A model generated the notes under the pieces. It did no database searches, had not been told where the DNA came from, and worked only from the letters and a program-made list of their open reading frames with translations. A program made the translations under genes and the position numbers. From Albula goreensis (taxonomy: Eukaryota > Chordata > Actinopteri > Albuliformes > Albulidae), in the NCBI GenBank assembly GCA_022829145.1, contig CM040746.1, positions 8,326,684 through 8,390,683 on the forward strand: DNA of 64,000 nt, in the 5' to 3' direction. Shown piece after piece: positions 13,156-24,356 of this stretch (its first letter is position 1; each line of letters starts with the position of its first letter).

Positions 13156-15540
13156 ATTTTGTGCTGCAGTACAAGGATATCCAGAATTCGGGTGTTGAAA
13201 GGAGTCTCTATCAGTTCTTCTGTAGTAGTGAAGAAGAAGAACATTGTGTGGAGGTTCTTCAGCCCCTTTTGGGAGGCCGTGAGACGCAGCTGCTGCTTCT
13301 GCTGCTTCTGCTGCTCCTGCTGCTGCTGTGCCGTCTCTATGGAGACGGATTAAGATTTCATATCATGCACATTTTTCCATTGTTTTCCATTGTGCCGCAC
13401 TTTATACAAACAGGTGAGAATTCCTATTCCGTGCTCACACCACAGACCTGCTACTCAAAAACACAGTGACCGAGTAATAATTTATACTGTGGTGTAGCTC
13501 TGAGTATTGGAGCAGGTATGATTTCTGTCTGTTTTAGGCCTGTTTATTCGGCTAGAATTATTGGCTGTCATTCTCTGTGGTGGTGAAATGGTAAATGGAG
13601 TTCTCTGTAGCGTTGTGTGATGAGTTTGAGTGTGAAATAACGGGCGTGTGTCTTTGTTTCAGATTCCCTCAGCTTGTATATATATATTAGGTGTAAGTCA
13701 TACGGGGACACCGAGGTACACAGCTCATCGCATCTGATAACGACAAAAGCCTTTACAGCCAGGTTTGCATTATCACAGGTTTTTTTTTATTCCCCCACTC
13801 CCCCCAAAAGTTATGTGACTGGCCGTTGCTTCTTTCCATACTGCAGCTGTGCCACCAGTCATTGGAGGATTATGCTGTCTGCGTACTGACCAGGAGGGGA
13901 CGCTAGAGACTAGCAAACTTTGACTGGCCTTCACCCTATCATCCCAGGCCTGGCTGGGCTTACTTTTGTCTGTAAGCCCGTAAAGAATCAGTGCGGCAGA
14001 GACGGAGCTCAAACAGATGCAGGTGGCGTGTGTTTGTCTTTTTGTTTGGTTTGACAGCGCGTGTGGTGTTTATGAGGTGTGTTTGTCTGTTTCTGTGGTG
14101 GAGGTTTTCCGTTAATCCCTCTGCAGTTAATGCATAGCATGTAGAAAAGCCTTAGTGGTACTTCATTTAAAGAAATGAAATTGTATGAATAATTTTATGA
14201 ACCAGTCAGAATGCTATGAGCATGACTGCTGCTTCCGTATGTATCTCCTCAGTTCCTTTCTTTTCACAGGTACTTACTTCCTCTCATAAGAGACTTGGAA
14301 CCTGACTTTTACTGTTTCTCTTTGTATTTTTGTTTTTCCGCACAGCTTACAGATCAGCCATCAGACACAACGGACTAGTGTGCATGGATAATTTGCCATT
14401 AAATACTTAGAAAAATACTTTGGCTTTGCTGATTTTATTTAAAACAATGATATGAAATGTCTTAGGAGACAGATATGGCAATAATGCCTGTTGTACAGGA
14501 GTCATACAATTCCAGCCAAGTTTTTTCCAGCCATTTTGCATAAGGTGAGTTTTTGCTGAGTTTCTGGCAGTCGTATGTTGTAAGAGGTAGAAATGACCGA
14601 TTTGGAATGACCATGTCACAGTTCACACAACATCCCTACAGCTCTCCATCTCTTGTTGCACAGTCCTCTTCCCCATAAAATATGAAACAGAAATCTGCTG
14701 CCCATCGGCCCAGCATTCTGTGTCTACTCACCCAGAGACAATTTCGGCGTTTACACTTTTATTCAACTTCAGAGTGTACGTGACCAACACAAGATCAAAA
14801 GTTCAGTCTGAGCAAATTAAACCCGGCATCCAGCTGGATACTCGGCCGGCTCATAAACATGGTTCTCATGGTAATTAAGAATCTCATTTGCTGTAATGCA
14901 AATGCTTAAGAAGACTCTACTTCCTTGTATTAAACATGCCCTGTTACTAATTAAACTGAACATTAAAAAATATTACCACCACACCTCTGCTCACCTCATA
15001 CTAATGAAGAACCAACCTTTCTCCAGCCAAATAGGTAACACCTGAGTAATAAAGGGCATAACTATGTAACTGTTTGTTTACTGTATTTACCTAGATGTTT
15101 GTGTGAACTGATACAATTGATCTTTTACAACCTTGTTTTGGCCAGCAGCACAAAGGAAAATACTTCCAGGTTAAGGCTGTCATAATAAAAGTCTTGAACA
15201 AAATGTAAATTTTCTAATAAATCTAAATTACTACATTTCAACATAAAATAGCAATATATATATATACAGCTATATATGTGGTCAGAATGGAAGTGAAAAA
15301 ATGAATTGTATTTAGTCATTAGTAAGCAGAGAAGTACTGTTAGTTGGAAAAGACTTCATCTTAAAAAGCTAAGCCAATGACCATGGCCAAGATGCAAGTT
15401 GTATACCTGTATTGACATTATGAATGAATTATCAGGATGAACCATTTAATACTTGTATTTCATTTTTCTGGGTATTGCATTTGTGAACCATAACAGAAAA
15501 TCAAGAGATTCAGACATTAAACACAACCCCAAATATCAGC
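13156..15540. other. Intergenic, tail-to-tail between itgav and cfap210
   Basis: No recognisable gene. It holds a CTG/TGC-rich run at 13284-13331, two runs of T/A, and otherwise unique-looking AT-rich DNA. Short ORFs at 12936-13469 and 13159-13353 are low-complexity readings of the CTG run and show no family resemblance. Confidence 0.5.
13284..13331 (+). repeat. Imperfect (CTG)n trinucleotide repeat
   Basis: About 48 bp of CTG/TTC/CTC triplets (gctgctgcttctgctgcttc...). It gives poly-Leu or Cys-rich readings in different frames. Confidence 0.8.
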
Positions 15541-15558
15541 ATTTTAAAAGAAACAACC

Positions 15559-15564
15559 TTTATT
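15559..15564 (-). other. cfap210: Candidate poly(A) signal of cfap210
   Basis: TTTATT on the + strand reads AATAAA on the cfap210 strand, about 300 bp after its stop codon. This would give a short 3' UTR. Confidence 0.5.
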
Positions 15565-15865
15565 TTGTGTTACATTAGCATGTGCAAGGACAGCATAAAT
15601 ATGCAAAACTGATTAAGTAGATGGACAACAGCAGATAAAATTAGTACAATGTGAATAAATGTGTGAAAAATGTGGTTTGCTAAAGGTAATGTTTGTGCTA
15701 TCATGTTTAAGGTGCCTGACCTGAGATGTACAATGCCCATGTGTGAAACGGAAAATGAACCCAACACCACCTAATTCAATTTGTAAACTGAATCTGAAAC
15801 GTTTAAACCTCTAACTTCACTACAGTGTAAATAAATGCCTGAACATTATAAGAAATGGTTTTGCA

Positions 15866-18800
15866 TCACCATGAAAATCCCAGTCTTTTCTTTGCCTGGT
15901 GGATGTCGTTTGTCTCATGTAACTCTTTTATATCTTGGGTTCTACTGGAGACATACTTGGGCATTTCCACACCAGTGCTGTCATGGACAAGGTAACTGGG
16001 CCTCAGTCCTCCAAAAATGGGGCCCAGCCCACCCCCGATGCCCTCCCTGGCAGCCTTTCGGAGGGTGAGAGTGTTCCTCTTGGCCTCTGCAGCCGAGCGG
16101 ATCACACCTTCAGCGTACCTCTGGAACTGCTCCTCTTCCTCAGTGATGACATCTTTGTTTTTCGACTGGAAATTCAGATCCTCTTTTTTAGCAAGCTGCT
16201 CCTTGGTGTGTCTTTCGGCCTAAATGGAAGTAGAAACTCAATACAAAACGTCTCTAAACATATCACAACAACTGTTGCTTTTTCCTCTGTCTGTCACCTC
16301 TTGTCCAGGTTTTCAGCTCACCCAAATGGTTGGGCAATACTCCACCCCTTGGACTCTAAGCCCAAGATCAAATATCTGTACCGATATGCTACTCACCACT
16401 TAACTCCTTACAAATGCATTTTTAATGCTGTCTGACTCTTTTCTGGAAAAACAGAACCACACACTGTTTTTGTGTGTTAGACTCATCTGTGTGAGTTCAT
16501 TTCCACAGATGAATCTGAAATATGAAATACTGAAACAATATCAATATGACATTTGATATCTAGCCACCTCTGGACTGTTGATTTCTAGATGGTGATTTCT
16601 AAAGTGAAATGACAGTTAGTTTAGTTAATAGTTAATGGTTAATTTTCACAGCTCCAAAATGAATTGGCATTTCCAAGTGACATCTGAACTGAGCCACATG
16701 GTCCACTTGGAGATTTGAGCTTTAAAACCAATTAAAATTCTTTAACCTCTATCAATAGAACTACAGTAGCACAACAAAAGTAATGGGAAAGTTACCATTT
16801 GATGAATGTGGAAGTCTTGCAGAGCTACACAGTTTTCCTTCATCTTTTGTGCCTTGAGGTATTGTTTTTCAATGAAAATCTTGTCAGCTTCTTTCTTGGC
16901 TTCAAGCATCTCCACAGCCTTTTGCTTTTCTTCTCTGAGCTTCCGCTCCTGCTCCTGATGCTGAAGAAAAGCATTGTGGGACACAAATCAGATTATTTTG
17001 GAAATACTCACATTTGTGTACTTTCTTTGGAACCGTATTTCACATTTAGCCATTTAGCAGACACTTTTAATCACAAAGACCGACACAGTTTACAGTTCCA
17101 CACACTGTCCATTTGTACTGCTGGGTACTTACTTAGGCAATTCAGGTAATTCAATTAAGTACTTTGCTCTGCGTTACAACAGTGCAATGCCATATCCAGG
17201 AATTAAACCCACACTCTCTCAGTTGAAAGCCCAACTCCTAAATCATTAAGCTACAATGCTTTTCCCTAGTCTTACTCCATGATTAAAACATACAACAGAA
17301 AATGTATTATCAGGGAGGAAGTCAAGGTTTAGATTTAGAGGGATTTAGAATTTGTTCAGTTTATGATCTTGCAGGTATCTGTTCAGCTGTGCTCCTCAGA
17401 GAAAAAGAACTGTGTGTGTGTGTGTGTGTGTGTGGCTATAGTGAGAGGAGAGGAATTACCGTCATTTCCCTGTGGGCAGCAATGGAGTCCAGCATGGCCT
17501 TGTGTTTCACTTCGCTCTCTCTCTGCTCTCGTTCCAGCCTTGCCTCCCGTTTCGTCACGGCCTTAGCGACGAGCTCTTCCTCGTTGCAGGTCCTCTCCTG
17601 TAGCTGGGCCGCCAGCCTCTCTGTCATCGTCTCCCTGTGTCTCTGCACTTCCCTGACAAAACAGGACATGGCAGCTTAACGTCCTTACACTCTGACATGT
17701 GAGGCCGAGTACACAGGAAGTACTGGAGGTTTGGTTCATAAAGGGGTCTTATTATATACATATAGGACAATATTCCAAAAAAGTCACTCATTCATAGGAC
17801 TACCCCTCAGTGACCCTCTTTGAGGTAATGCAAGTCACATGATTATTAGAATGTTTCTTTGCAATCTTTGTCATATGTAATAACTGTTTGTTCATTTTAT
17901 GATTTACCTGAACATCTCTGCCTCCTTCTCTTTCCTCATCTTCAACATTTTCTGCTTTGCACTCATAAAAAGCTTCCGTCGCTCTTCTTCTGCATCTTCC
18001 CTCTGTGCCTCAATTGCTCTGATGATATTTCTATTGGACAAATGCTCCTTTAAAAACACATGTATGGAAATAGTTCAATTTGGGAAGGCATTCAATACAA
18101 GTGCTGTGGTGTTTTATCTAAAAAAACAAAAATTACCTACATAAAAAAATATACTGCTGACACATCATCATGAGTTTGCTGATTCTTGAAGTGAATTGAA
18201 ATCATAAATAGGGATTTGAAATATACAATGTTTGTGGGAGTCTCCACTCAAAATGATCATGTAGCACACGGTTTATATCTGATTGTATGGTCCACTCCAT
18301 CTAGGCGAGTCCCTAACTGGCCAAAGCCTCTCACCAGGTGAGCTTTCATGACGCTCCTCTTCCCCTCCTGCCTCTTCTGCTCCTGCATGCTCCTCTCCCA
18401 GTCGTGAAGGTCTTTCAGCCTCTGCAGTTCCTCTGCCTCCATCTTGCTTTCCCGTCTCTCCTTTTCTCGAATTATCTCTTGCTCTCTCATCCTGAAAGAT
18501 CCAGAAACACTTCAATCATACACCCATTCATTGAAGAATGAACTATCCTCAGTCTAAACTATCATTCACTTGGAAATCACTTTGCAGGTAATTTGTAAAG
18601 AAATGCAATTGGTTTTATGTTGCACTTCTGTGATTCTTGTGAAAACATTTATCTCATTGAAAACAATGTCAAATGAGGTTTGATATGCTTCTTTCAACTC
18701 TCAGTATAGCTTACTGTTGCTTCAGATCTTCAGCGATGGCCTCGTTTTCCTGCTTCCTTCGCAGTCCCTTCTGTCGCTCCTCCTCCATGCCTTCTTCATC

Positions 18801-21198
18801 TTTGAGCTTCAGCTGGGCTATAATGTTGCGGTCTACATCTTTTGAGGCACTCTGTTTCTTCAGCTTCAGTTCAATCTGTGCCTCCCGTTCCTTCAAGACC
18901 TCTGCCAGCAAAAGGGCACTCTGCAAACAGTCATAACAGCAGGTCATCCTTGTTTCCCTTTAATGAGGAACCAATAAATAATTATGCTGGTACTACACAA
19001 GTTAAAATATAGGGGTGTTAACCATGGCATCCTGGTCAAACTCATATGACAACTGGCTATGTTTGGCCACCTAAAGGACCCCTATATCTGACTGGCTATA
19101 TAATCTCTTGCAGTTCTTTTGCAAACTGATTCCCCAAGTTGTCACTACAAAAGAGAATTGAGTACTCATTTGACCTAACCTGATTAAATAAAGGATAACT
19201 ACATGAAACTTCAGGGTTCATTAAACTTAATTTTCCCTTCACATGTTCCCATGGATGAAGTTGGCAAAATACCACTTCAAACTAAATAATGGATATTTTT
19301 AATGAAATTGCTTTTGCGTGAACAGGGATCAAATTATTTCCTGAATGAACAATTTTACCTGGATTTGACCCAACCCTGAATGAAGGATTTTAGAAAACAA
19401 TTACTGTACAGGTGGCAAACAAATTGGAGACAGTGGCTTTTAATAACATAGTTTAAATAAGAACGAACGTGAAATCCTTTCACACGGTCAGTCTGGAAGT
19501 ACTGCTGGCTCTTGGCCTTGGCGATGGCTTCTTTCCGTTTCTGCCGCTGGTACTCGGCCTCCTCCAAATCCAGCAGTTTTTTTTCCTCCTCTTCAATATC
19601 CTGCCGGATTTTTTTGGCCTCCAGTTTCTTTTGTCTTTGTCCCTGTGGAATGAGTTACTCATGTGAACATTTTAAGTGAAGATGGAGAGAGGTGAATGTT
19701 TATGATGAGAAACTGGATATGAATGATATTCATATTCAGATTTTTGTCTCAGGATGATATGCTAATTATTTATTGTGTTTAAAGAAGAAACTTTTATTGC
19801 TAATTTTATGTACCAAATTTTTATTTTAAAATGCATATAACCTCCAATGACAGAAATATAGTAGTTTTGTGCCACACTATTTTGGGTGTTACACTTTTAG
19901 CAAACCTTATAATTCTCATTACAGTAGCACATTTTAGTACCTTCCAAAATGCTTTCAATTATGCTAAGACCCAAAACAATATGTAAAAGTTCCTTAATTC
20001 ACATCCAATCAAACCTGAACAGAAAACAAGTTTTACAAATGAGTGATAAGTTTCTAGTCAATAAAATATTTTAAAACAATGAATGGGATTTAGAATTATA
20101 TGTTTATATTTATACTTAAATTCTATTCATAACTTTATGGATACACTTCAATGTGGGCATAATGTGTCCAAAAAGTTAGGCCCAATCGTTGTTAATGACT
20201 GCATCCATATTTATTATTTCCATGGAAGTGAAGTAGAAACTCATATAAAGTACAAACATAAATATGACCTATGTTTGGTTCCCCAACCCGGACGAAAACG
20301 CTATCCTCGACATTGCCTCGACATTCTGGTTTATAATCTTCGATTCAAGCCTACTTTTGACGTTAGTGCGTATTTTCCTGGTCCAGGTGTGCGCTCTCGC
20401 CTTTCCTTAAGTCTTTAATATATAAACGTTATCAACATGTCGAATCCACACGATTGTCATAACGTGGTTATCTCTACGTCTGGAGAAATCCCGACATGAA
20501 TTCGACATGATGCCATCGTAAAATCACAGGAACAATAAAGGAGCATTCATGTGATCCGAATTCCGTGTCAGAATAAAATCAGCAAATTCTCACGCCCCCA
20601 AAATATACTACAGCCACGCCTTTAAACAGCTTCCAAGACAGACATAAACTACGATCTGAAACATTTATTACATTAACAATGCGCCAACTAGCAGATTAGC
20701 TATACTCACAGCAATGGTGTTGGACCAGTATTTCACCACTTCTTTCGAACGAAGATGCAATTCATGTCGTTGCTTCGATGCCTCCAGAAGGCTCTCGTTA
20801 TGTTTATTGACATGATTTAGGTTGTCTTGAATCCGGAGCCATTCAGCTTTAGGCAAAACTGTAACCTGGCGGAGATCTGGGAGATGAACAGGTCCACTTG
20901 TTTCCTCCTTTGACTGTACTGTTGTCGTTCGCAGTGCAGCCAGGTAAATTCAAAGAGAAATATAAATGACAGACTAGACAATTGTTTTCACACAAAGCCT
21001 ATGCAACCGAATTACAAAATATAGAGCATGCAGTTGAGTTTTTGTGTTCAACGTGAGCCTAAGCAATTGGAAAATTAGTTAAATTAAAATTAGTTTCTCC
21101 AATAATATTATATAGCCTACACCAACGTTGCTCAACTTACAAATGAAGTTGTGGAAGTCCTTCTTCTTGTTATACTGTGGTGCTGTTACCACTGCCAT
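15866..21198 (-). CDS. cfap210: Cilia- and flagella-associated protein 210 (CCDC173), complete
   Basis: A coiled-coil microtubule inner protein of motile-cilia doublet microtubules (known for the family). Nine exons, 5' to 3': 21141-21198, 20710-20918, 19469-19642, 18715-18920, 18335-18491, 17908-18047, 17460-17652, 16796-16960, 15866-16219. All are GT-AG and all phases agree. The total is 1656 nt, 551 aa; I recall human CCDC173 as 552 aa. The start is MAVVTAPQYNKKKDFHNF and the stop TGA at 15866-15868. Most of the protein is a charged Glu/Lys/Arg-rich helix of the trichohyalin-plectin-homology type, including QRQKRKEAIAKAKSQQYFQT and SALLLAEVLKEREAQIELKL. The C terminus is less charged and ends KKRLGFSW. 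It is divergent from phospho2, as in human 2q31. An X-box upstream suggests RFX control. Confidence 0.92.
17041..17268 (-). mobile_element. tRNA-derived SINE, near full length, in cfap210 intron
   Basis: It opens on the + strand with the inverted SINE tail (catttagcagacacttttaa). It closes with a tRNA-like head in reverse: 'gtgggtttaattcctgg' on the - strand resembles a degenerate B box. It lies in the intron between the 17460-17652 and 16796-16960 exons. It resembles the widespread fish V-SINE/HE1 group; the family name is inferred. Confidence 0.65.
17411..17434 (+). repeat. (TG)12 microsatellite
   Basis: A perfect TG run, about 25 bp from the donor side of the cfap210 exon at 17460-17652. 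Confidence 0.95.
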
Positions 21199-21328
21199 CT
21201 CCACTTTATTTTAATTTCTTTTCTTTAGGTGCAAAATAGAATTGAGAGCGGATCACTTTAGAGATCACAAATCATTACAAGCCGAATTCCACCACAGTCT
21301 ATTCGACATCGGATTACAGCCTGCCATC

Positions 21329-21341
21329 GTCTCCAAGCAAC
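21329..21341 (+). promoter_or_regulatory. Candidate RFX X-box upstream of cfap210
   Basis: GTCTCCAAGCAAC fits the X-box pattern RYYNYY-N(1-3)-RRNRAC exactly, with the strong half-site AGCAAC. It lies about 130 bp upstream of the cfap210 ATG. RFX factors drive ciliary genes through such sites, which usually lie within a few hundred bases of the start. Binding is inferred. Confidence 0.55.
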
Positions 21342-21852
21342 GGTAAACATTGGTGTCACCATGGCTGCGCTTCTCCATCTCCTCGGTGCACAAACCAGGG
21401 GGAGTTCGTCGCCGGAAAGACATTTGGGTCGTGAAATCATCATTACTCACTGAAAACGTACCACATGATTGCAGTTAGCCTACATGAGCAACAAATAAAT
21501 GGGTGAATTAAACATTCAACTATACAAGACAAAATATTGTCTACATTTGCGCAATTAAATGTTGGTAAGAAAACTCAAACGTAGGCTTATTGAACCTCTA
21601 CAGTTCACATCCAAATCGTTCAGCAACAGTGTATTCAGGTATTCAACAAAGCACTCCACGTTAGATTAAAAATTGACATTTTAAAGTAACTAAATTCCAA
21701 GTACATCTACAGATGGTCACCGTCTTAAAGCTTACAATAAATATATATATATATATTTATTTCATGAAAAATTCTAATTGTTTCGAAATCAAATCCTTAA
21801 CTGGCTCCACTAGTTTTTAAGGCGACATCTAGCAGATTTTGAAAGAGCTCAA

Positions 21853-22075
21853 GTTGGTTAGGGAGCTGGGCCTATAGCCCTAAGTTTGCAGGTTCATTTC
21901 CCAAGAAGGACACTACTGTCATGCCCTTGAGCAAGATACCTAACTCAAATTGCTTATGTAAATCTCTAGCAGTATATATGAACAGTGTGTAAAAAATTCT
22001 AACTGTGTAAGTCGCTCTGGACAAGAGCATGAGCTAAATGCCTTGCATTCCATGTAATGAAATGTGTCCGTCCTT
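21853..22075 (+). mobile_element. tRNA-derived SINE, near complete, forward
   Basis: The head 'ggttagggagctgggcctat' leads to a degenerate B box 'ggttcatttcc', then 'cccttgagcaagatacctaa', then the tail 'gtaagtcgctctggacaaga' and 'gctaaatgcc'. This is the standard layout of a very common fish SINE. It sits between cfap210 and phospho2. Confidence 0.8.
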
Positions 22076-22835
22076 TCACTCGCTGCAGTGAAACAATGTG
22101 AATTGTTATACATACATGGTCCAGTGACCGCAAGGTTGAATCGAGGTCTTCAAGTGGAGAGGGTCTAAGGGAATGTAAAGCACCTCTGTCTTGGCTAACT
22201 TAAGCTTTAGACAATTATGCGTCATTCAGTTCTGTCATTCCAGTTGACGTAAAAGCAAAATGTGACCATTTATTTTAACTTCAAAATTCACTAAATGAAA
22301 AAAGCACCCTATAGGGAGAAAATCTTTCTACCGCCAGCCTCAAGGGGCAGTAGACTTCCAAGTCCTTCAGTGCAAGACTCAAAGGGCGAAAAAAGCTCCT
22401 CCCGTATGCATCATCAACCTCTCAACACGGTCATCCAACAAATTAAAGCGACAAGTCAACCAATCACGAGCGACATCAGATGAAAATAGCTGTGAAAGTA
22501 TTTGTCTGGAGCACTTCTGGACTCGACATAACTTTCACTTTGACAGTATAGCTCATTCAATGTGGACCGTTGTTGATTTATTGGTTTACAGACAGCAAAC
22601 AATACTTCCGGTGTCCAGATTCTATTTTAAGAGCTATTTTAAGGAGGTCAGTCGTCGCATTTGCCGTACCTGGAGAAATCGGTGAGTGTTAATTTTGAAA
22701 GGTTTCGGGATTCTGCAATTACTTTTGTTATGTAGGTATCTTGAGAGCTATGTCCATCTTTGGTTTTCGTGTATTAACACTGGTTTACTTTCTGTTTTGA
22801 GCTACAGGCTTGCGCAGCGGTATTTTCAGTGCAGG

Positions 22836-23477
22836 ATGAAGACCCTCGTTGTATTTGACTTTGACCACACGTTAGTGGATGATAATAGCGACACATGGGT
22901 GATCAAGTGTGCCCCAGAGCAGAGTCTGCCAAGTTGGCTCAAAAGCTCTTACCAAAAAGGACGTTGGACTGAATATATGGGGCGAGTGATGTCCTATTTA
23001 GGAGATCAGGAAGTTACTCCCGATACTGTTCGGAGTGTTATGGAAACCGTCCCATTTACAGACGGCATGGTTGAACTTTTAAAATATATATCTCTAAACA
23101 AGAATACAATTGACTGCATCGTAATTTCCGATTCAAATACTCTTTTCATTGACTGGATTCTTGGAGCGGCTGGGGTCAAAACCGCGGTCGACAGTGTCTT
23201 CACGAATCCTGCCTCATTCGACGACCGAGGATACATGTCCGTGCGGTGCTATCATTCTCATGAATGTGACCAGTGCCCTGTGAATTTGTGCAAGAGGAGG
23301 GTACTGGATGACTTCGTTAAAAGCCAGACGCAAAGTGGTGTTCAGTATCAGAAAATCTTCTACGTCGGCGATGGAGGGAATGATCTGTGCCCTGTTAAGA
23401 TTCTCAGAGAAGGAGACATTGTGATGCCACGGAAGGGATATACATTGGAAAAGCTTCTGCAAGATCCGCGCAGATAA
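22836..23477 (+). CDS. phospho2: Phosphatase PHOSPHO2 (HAD superfamily), C-terminally truncated as read
   Basis: Cytosolic HAD phosphatase; the mammalian enzyme acts on pyridoxal phosphate. The 213-aa reading starts MKTLVVFDFDHTLVDD. Visible motifs are DFDHT near residue 8 (nucleophile Asp and second Asp), ISDSN near 110, the Cys-rich CDQCPVNLCKRR and GDGGND near 178. The ATG at 22836 is chosen by alignment to human PHOSPHO2; upstream sequence in this frame is a likely 5' UTR with no ATG. The literal frame stops at TAA 23475-23477. Human is 241 aa, and the missing C terminus (VVLWSNGFEIL...) is present in the +1 frame from about 23470 to TAA 23554-23556, which would give 240 aa if a 2-nt unit were restored. 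No clear AATAAA follows. Confidence 0.93.
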   Translation: MKTLVVFDFDHTLVDDNSDTWVIKCAPEQSLPSWLKSSYQKGRWTEYMGRVMSYLGDQEVTPDTVRSVMETVPFTDGMVELLKYISLNKNTIDCIVISDSNTLFIDWILGAAGVKTAVDSVFTNPASFDDRGYMSVRCYHSHECDQCPVNLCKRRVLDDFVKSQTQSGVQYQKIFYVGDGGNDLCPVKILREGDIVMPRKGYTLEKLLQDPRR

Positions 23478-23556
23478 GAGTTGCTCACTGAAGCCGCGAG
23501 TAGTTTTGTGGTCGAACGGATTTGAAATCTTAAATGAAATTAATACTGTTGTCTAA
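23470..23556 (+). pseudogene. phospho2: Out-of-frame C-terminal segment of phospho2
   Basis: The +1 frame reads ADKSCSLKPRVVLWSNGFEI and on to a TAA at 23554-23556. It aligns with the human PHOSPHO2 end (…VVVWSSGVDII…). The frame breaks within 'ccgcgcag' at about 23466-23473, where loss of one GC unit would explain it. It is either an assembly error or a real truncation. Confidence 0.75.
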
Positions 23557-23579
23557 CACACACACACACACACACACAC
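23555..23579 (+). repeat. (CA)n microsatellite
   Basis: A run of about 12 CA units directly after the alternative-frame stop of phospho2. Confidence 0.95.
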
Positions 23580-24060
23580 CTCCAAGTTCAGCTTATCCAC
23601 CCCAACGAGTAAAGCAAAATCTTCCCAGTTCTACACCCATCTCCCCCTATGTACTCCAAACATGTTCAAACCTTTTTTTTTGTCCAACAAAAAAAAGAAA
23701 AAAATATGAACTACAACCTTTTTTCTTTACCATCTTATACCAGCTGTTGTAATATTAATAATAATAATTCCATTCGAATAGTATCCCTTGTAGTCGTATT
23801 CAGAATTGTTTTTTTTTTTTTGTTGTTGTTGAAGAAATCGGTTGGGTACTGATTGTTTGAAGAAGGAAGGTAGTCCAATGCATATTTGAACATGTTTCCA
23901 GATAAAAATACACAATTATTTAAAAAATATGTACTTCGTATGATCCTCCTTGTTGACATGGGAGCAATCTGCTGAGCATACTGCCCAAAATCAAGGTAAG
24001 AGCATTAACTTTGGTTCAGTCTCATCTCTCCTCTATGATCATCCAACACAGGAACAGGGT
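23580..24060. other. phospho2 3' flank
   Basis: AT-rich, with poly-T and poly-A runs and short (TAA)n and (TTG)n stretches. It probably holds the phospho2 3' UTR. I see no gene. Confidence 0.5.
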
Positions 24061-24062
24061 TC

Positions 24063-24356
24063 AGCACTTACACATGTCTGTGACAGGTGAACAATGCAGA
24101 GCTGAAAAAAGTGAGAAAAATCGGACCCTAAAAATTCCCATTGTTTATGCTTAAGATGATTCTATATCACCTGCTGTTACTGGACACGTAAGAAAAAGAC
24201 ACCAGAAATGACTGAAATGGCAGAAAAGGCAAGGGGAAAGTTAGGCCCACCAAGCTGAAAAAAACGTAACCCCAGGGTTGAAAATAGTGAGAAAAATCGG
24301 ACCCTCCAAAATTCCTGATATTTGTGCTTTAAGTGATTCTACATCACCTGCATCAC
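24063..24356 (-). repeat. Degenerate ~172-bp tandem repeat, copy block B (inverted relative to block A)
   Basis: About 1.7 units. 'gtgagaaaaatcggaccct' occurs at 24111 and 24287, a period of 176 bp. The reverse complement contains 'gcaggtgatatagaatcat' and 'tatcaggaattttggagggt', both also in block A at 12.66-12.84 kb. It lies between phospho2 and the slc9a6 3' end. Confidence 0.8.

Larger units (their letters stand above)
21199..22835. promoter_or_regulatory. Divergent promoter region between cfap210 and phospho2
   Basis: About 1.6 kb separates the two start codons. It holds the X-box candidate, a short AT microsatellite (about 21733-21760), one SINE (21853-22075) and the phospho2 5' UTR. 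A likely 5' UTR intron of phospho2 has its donor at 22682 (cg|gtgagt) and its acceptor at either 22806 (tacag) or 22829 (ttttcag). No TATA box stands out. Confidence 0.5.

Noticed and set aside
12936..13469. 177-aa + strand ORF across repeat block A and the CTG run
   Set aside because: It is made of repeat sequence and a poly-Leu stretch, with no conserved domain.
21360..21452. Short + strand ORF starting MAALLHLLGAQTRG with a good start context
   Set aside because: Only about 30 codons, no splice donor or family match, and it lies in the cfap210/phospho2 promoter region. Chance ORF or at most a uORF.
21853..21920. Possible tRNA gene at the head of a SINE
   Set aside because: It lacks a cloverleaf and keeps only degenerate A and B boxes; the full SINE body and tail follow.
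22686..22835. 50-residue N-terminal extension of phospho2
   Set aside because: It starts at GTG, not ATG, lies across a probable 5' UTR intron, and is absent from human PHOSPHO2, which starts at the equivalent of 22836.
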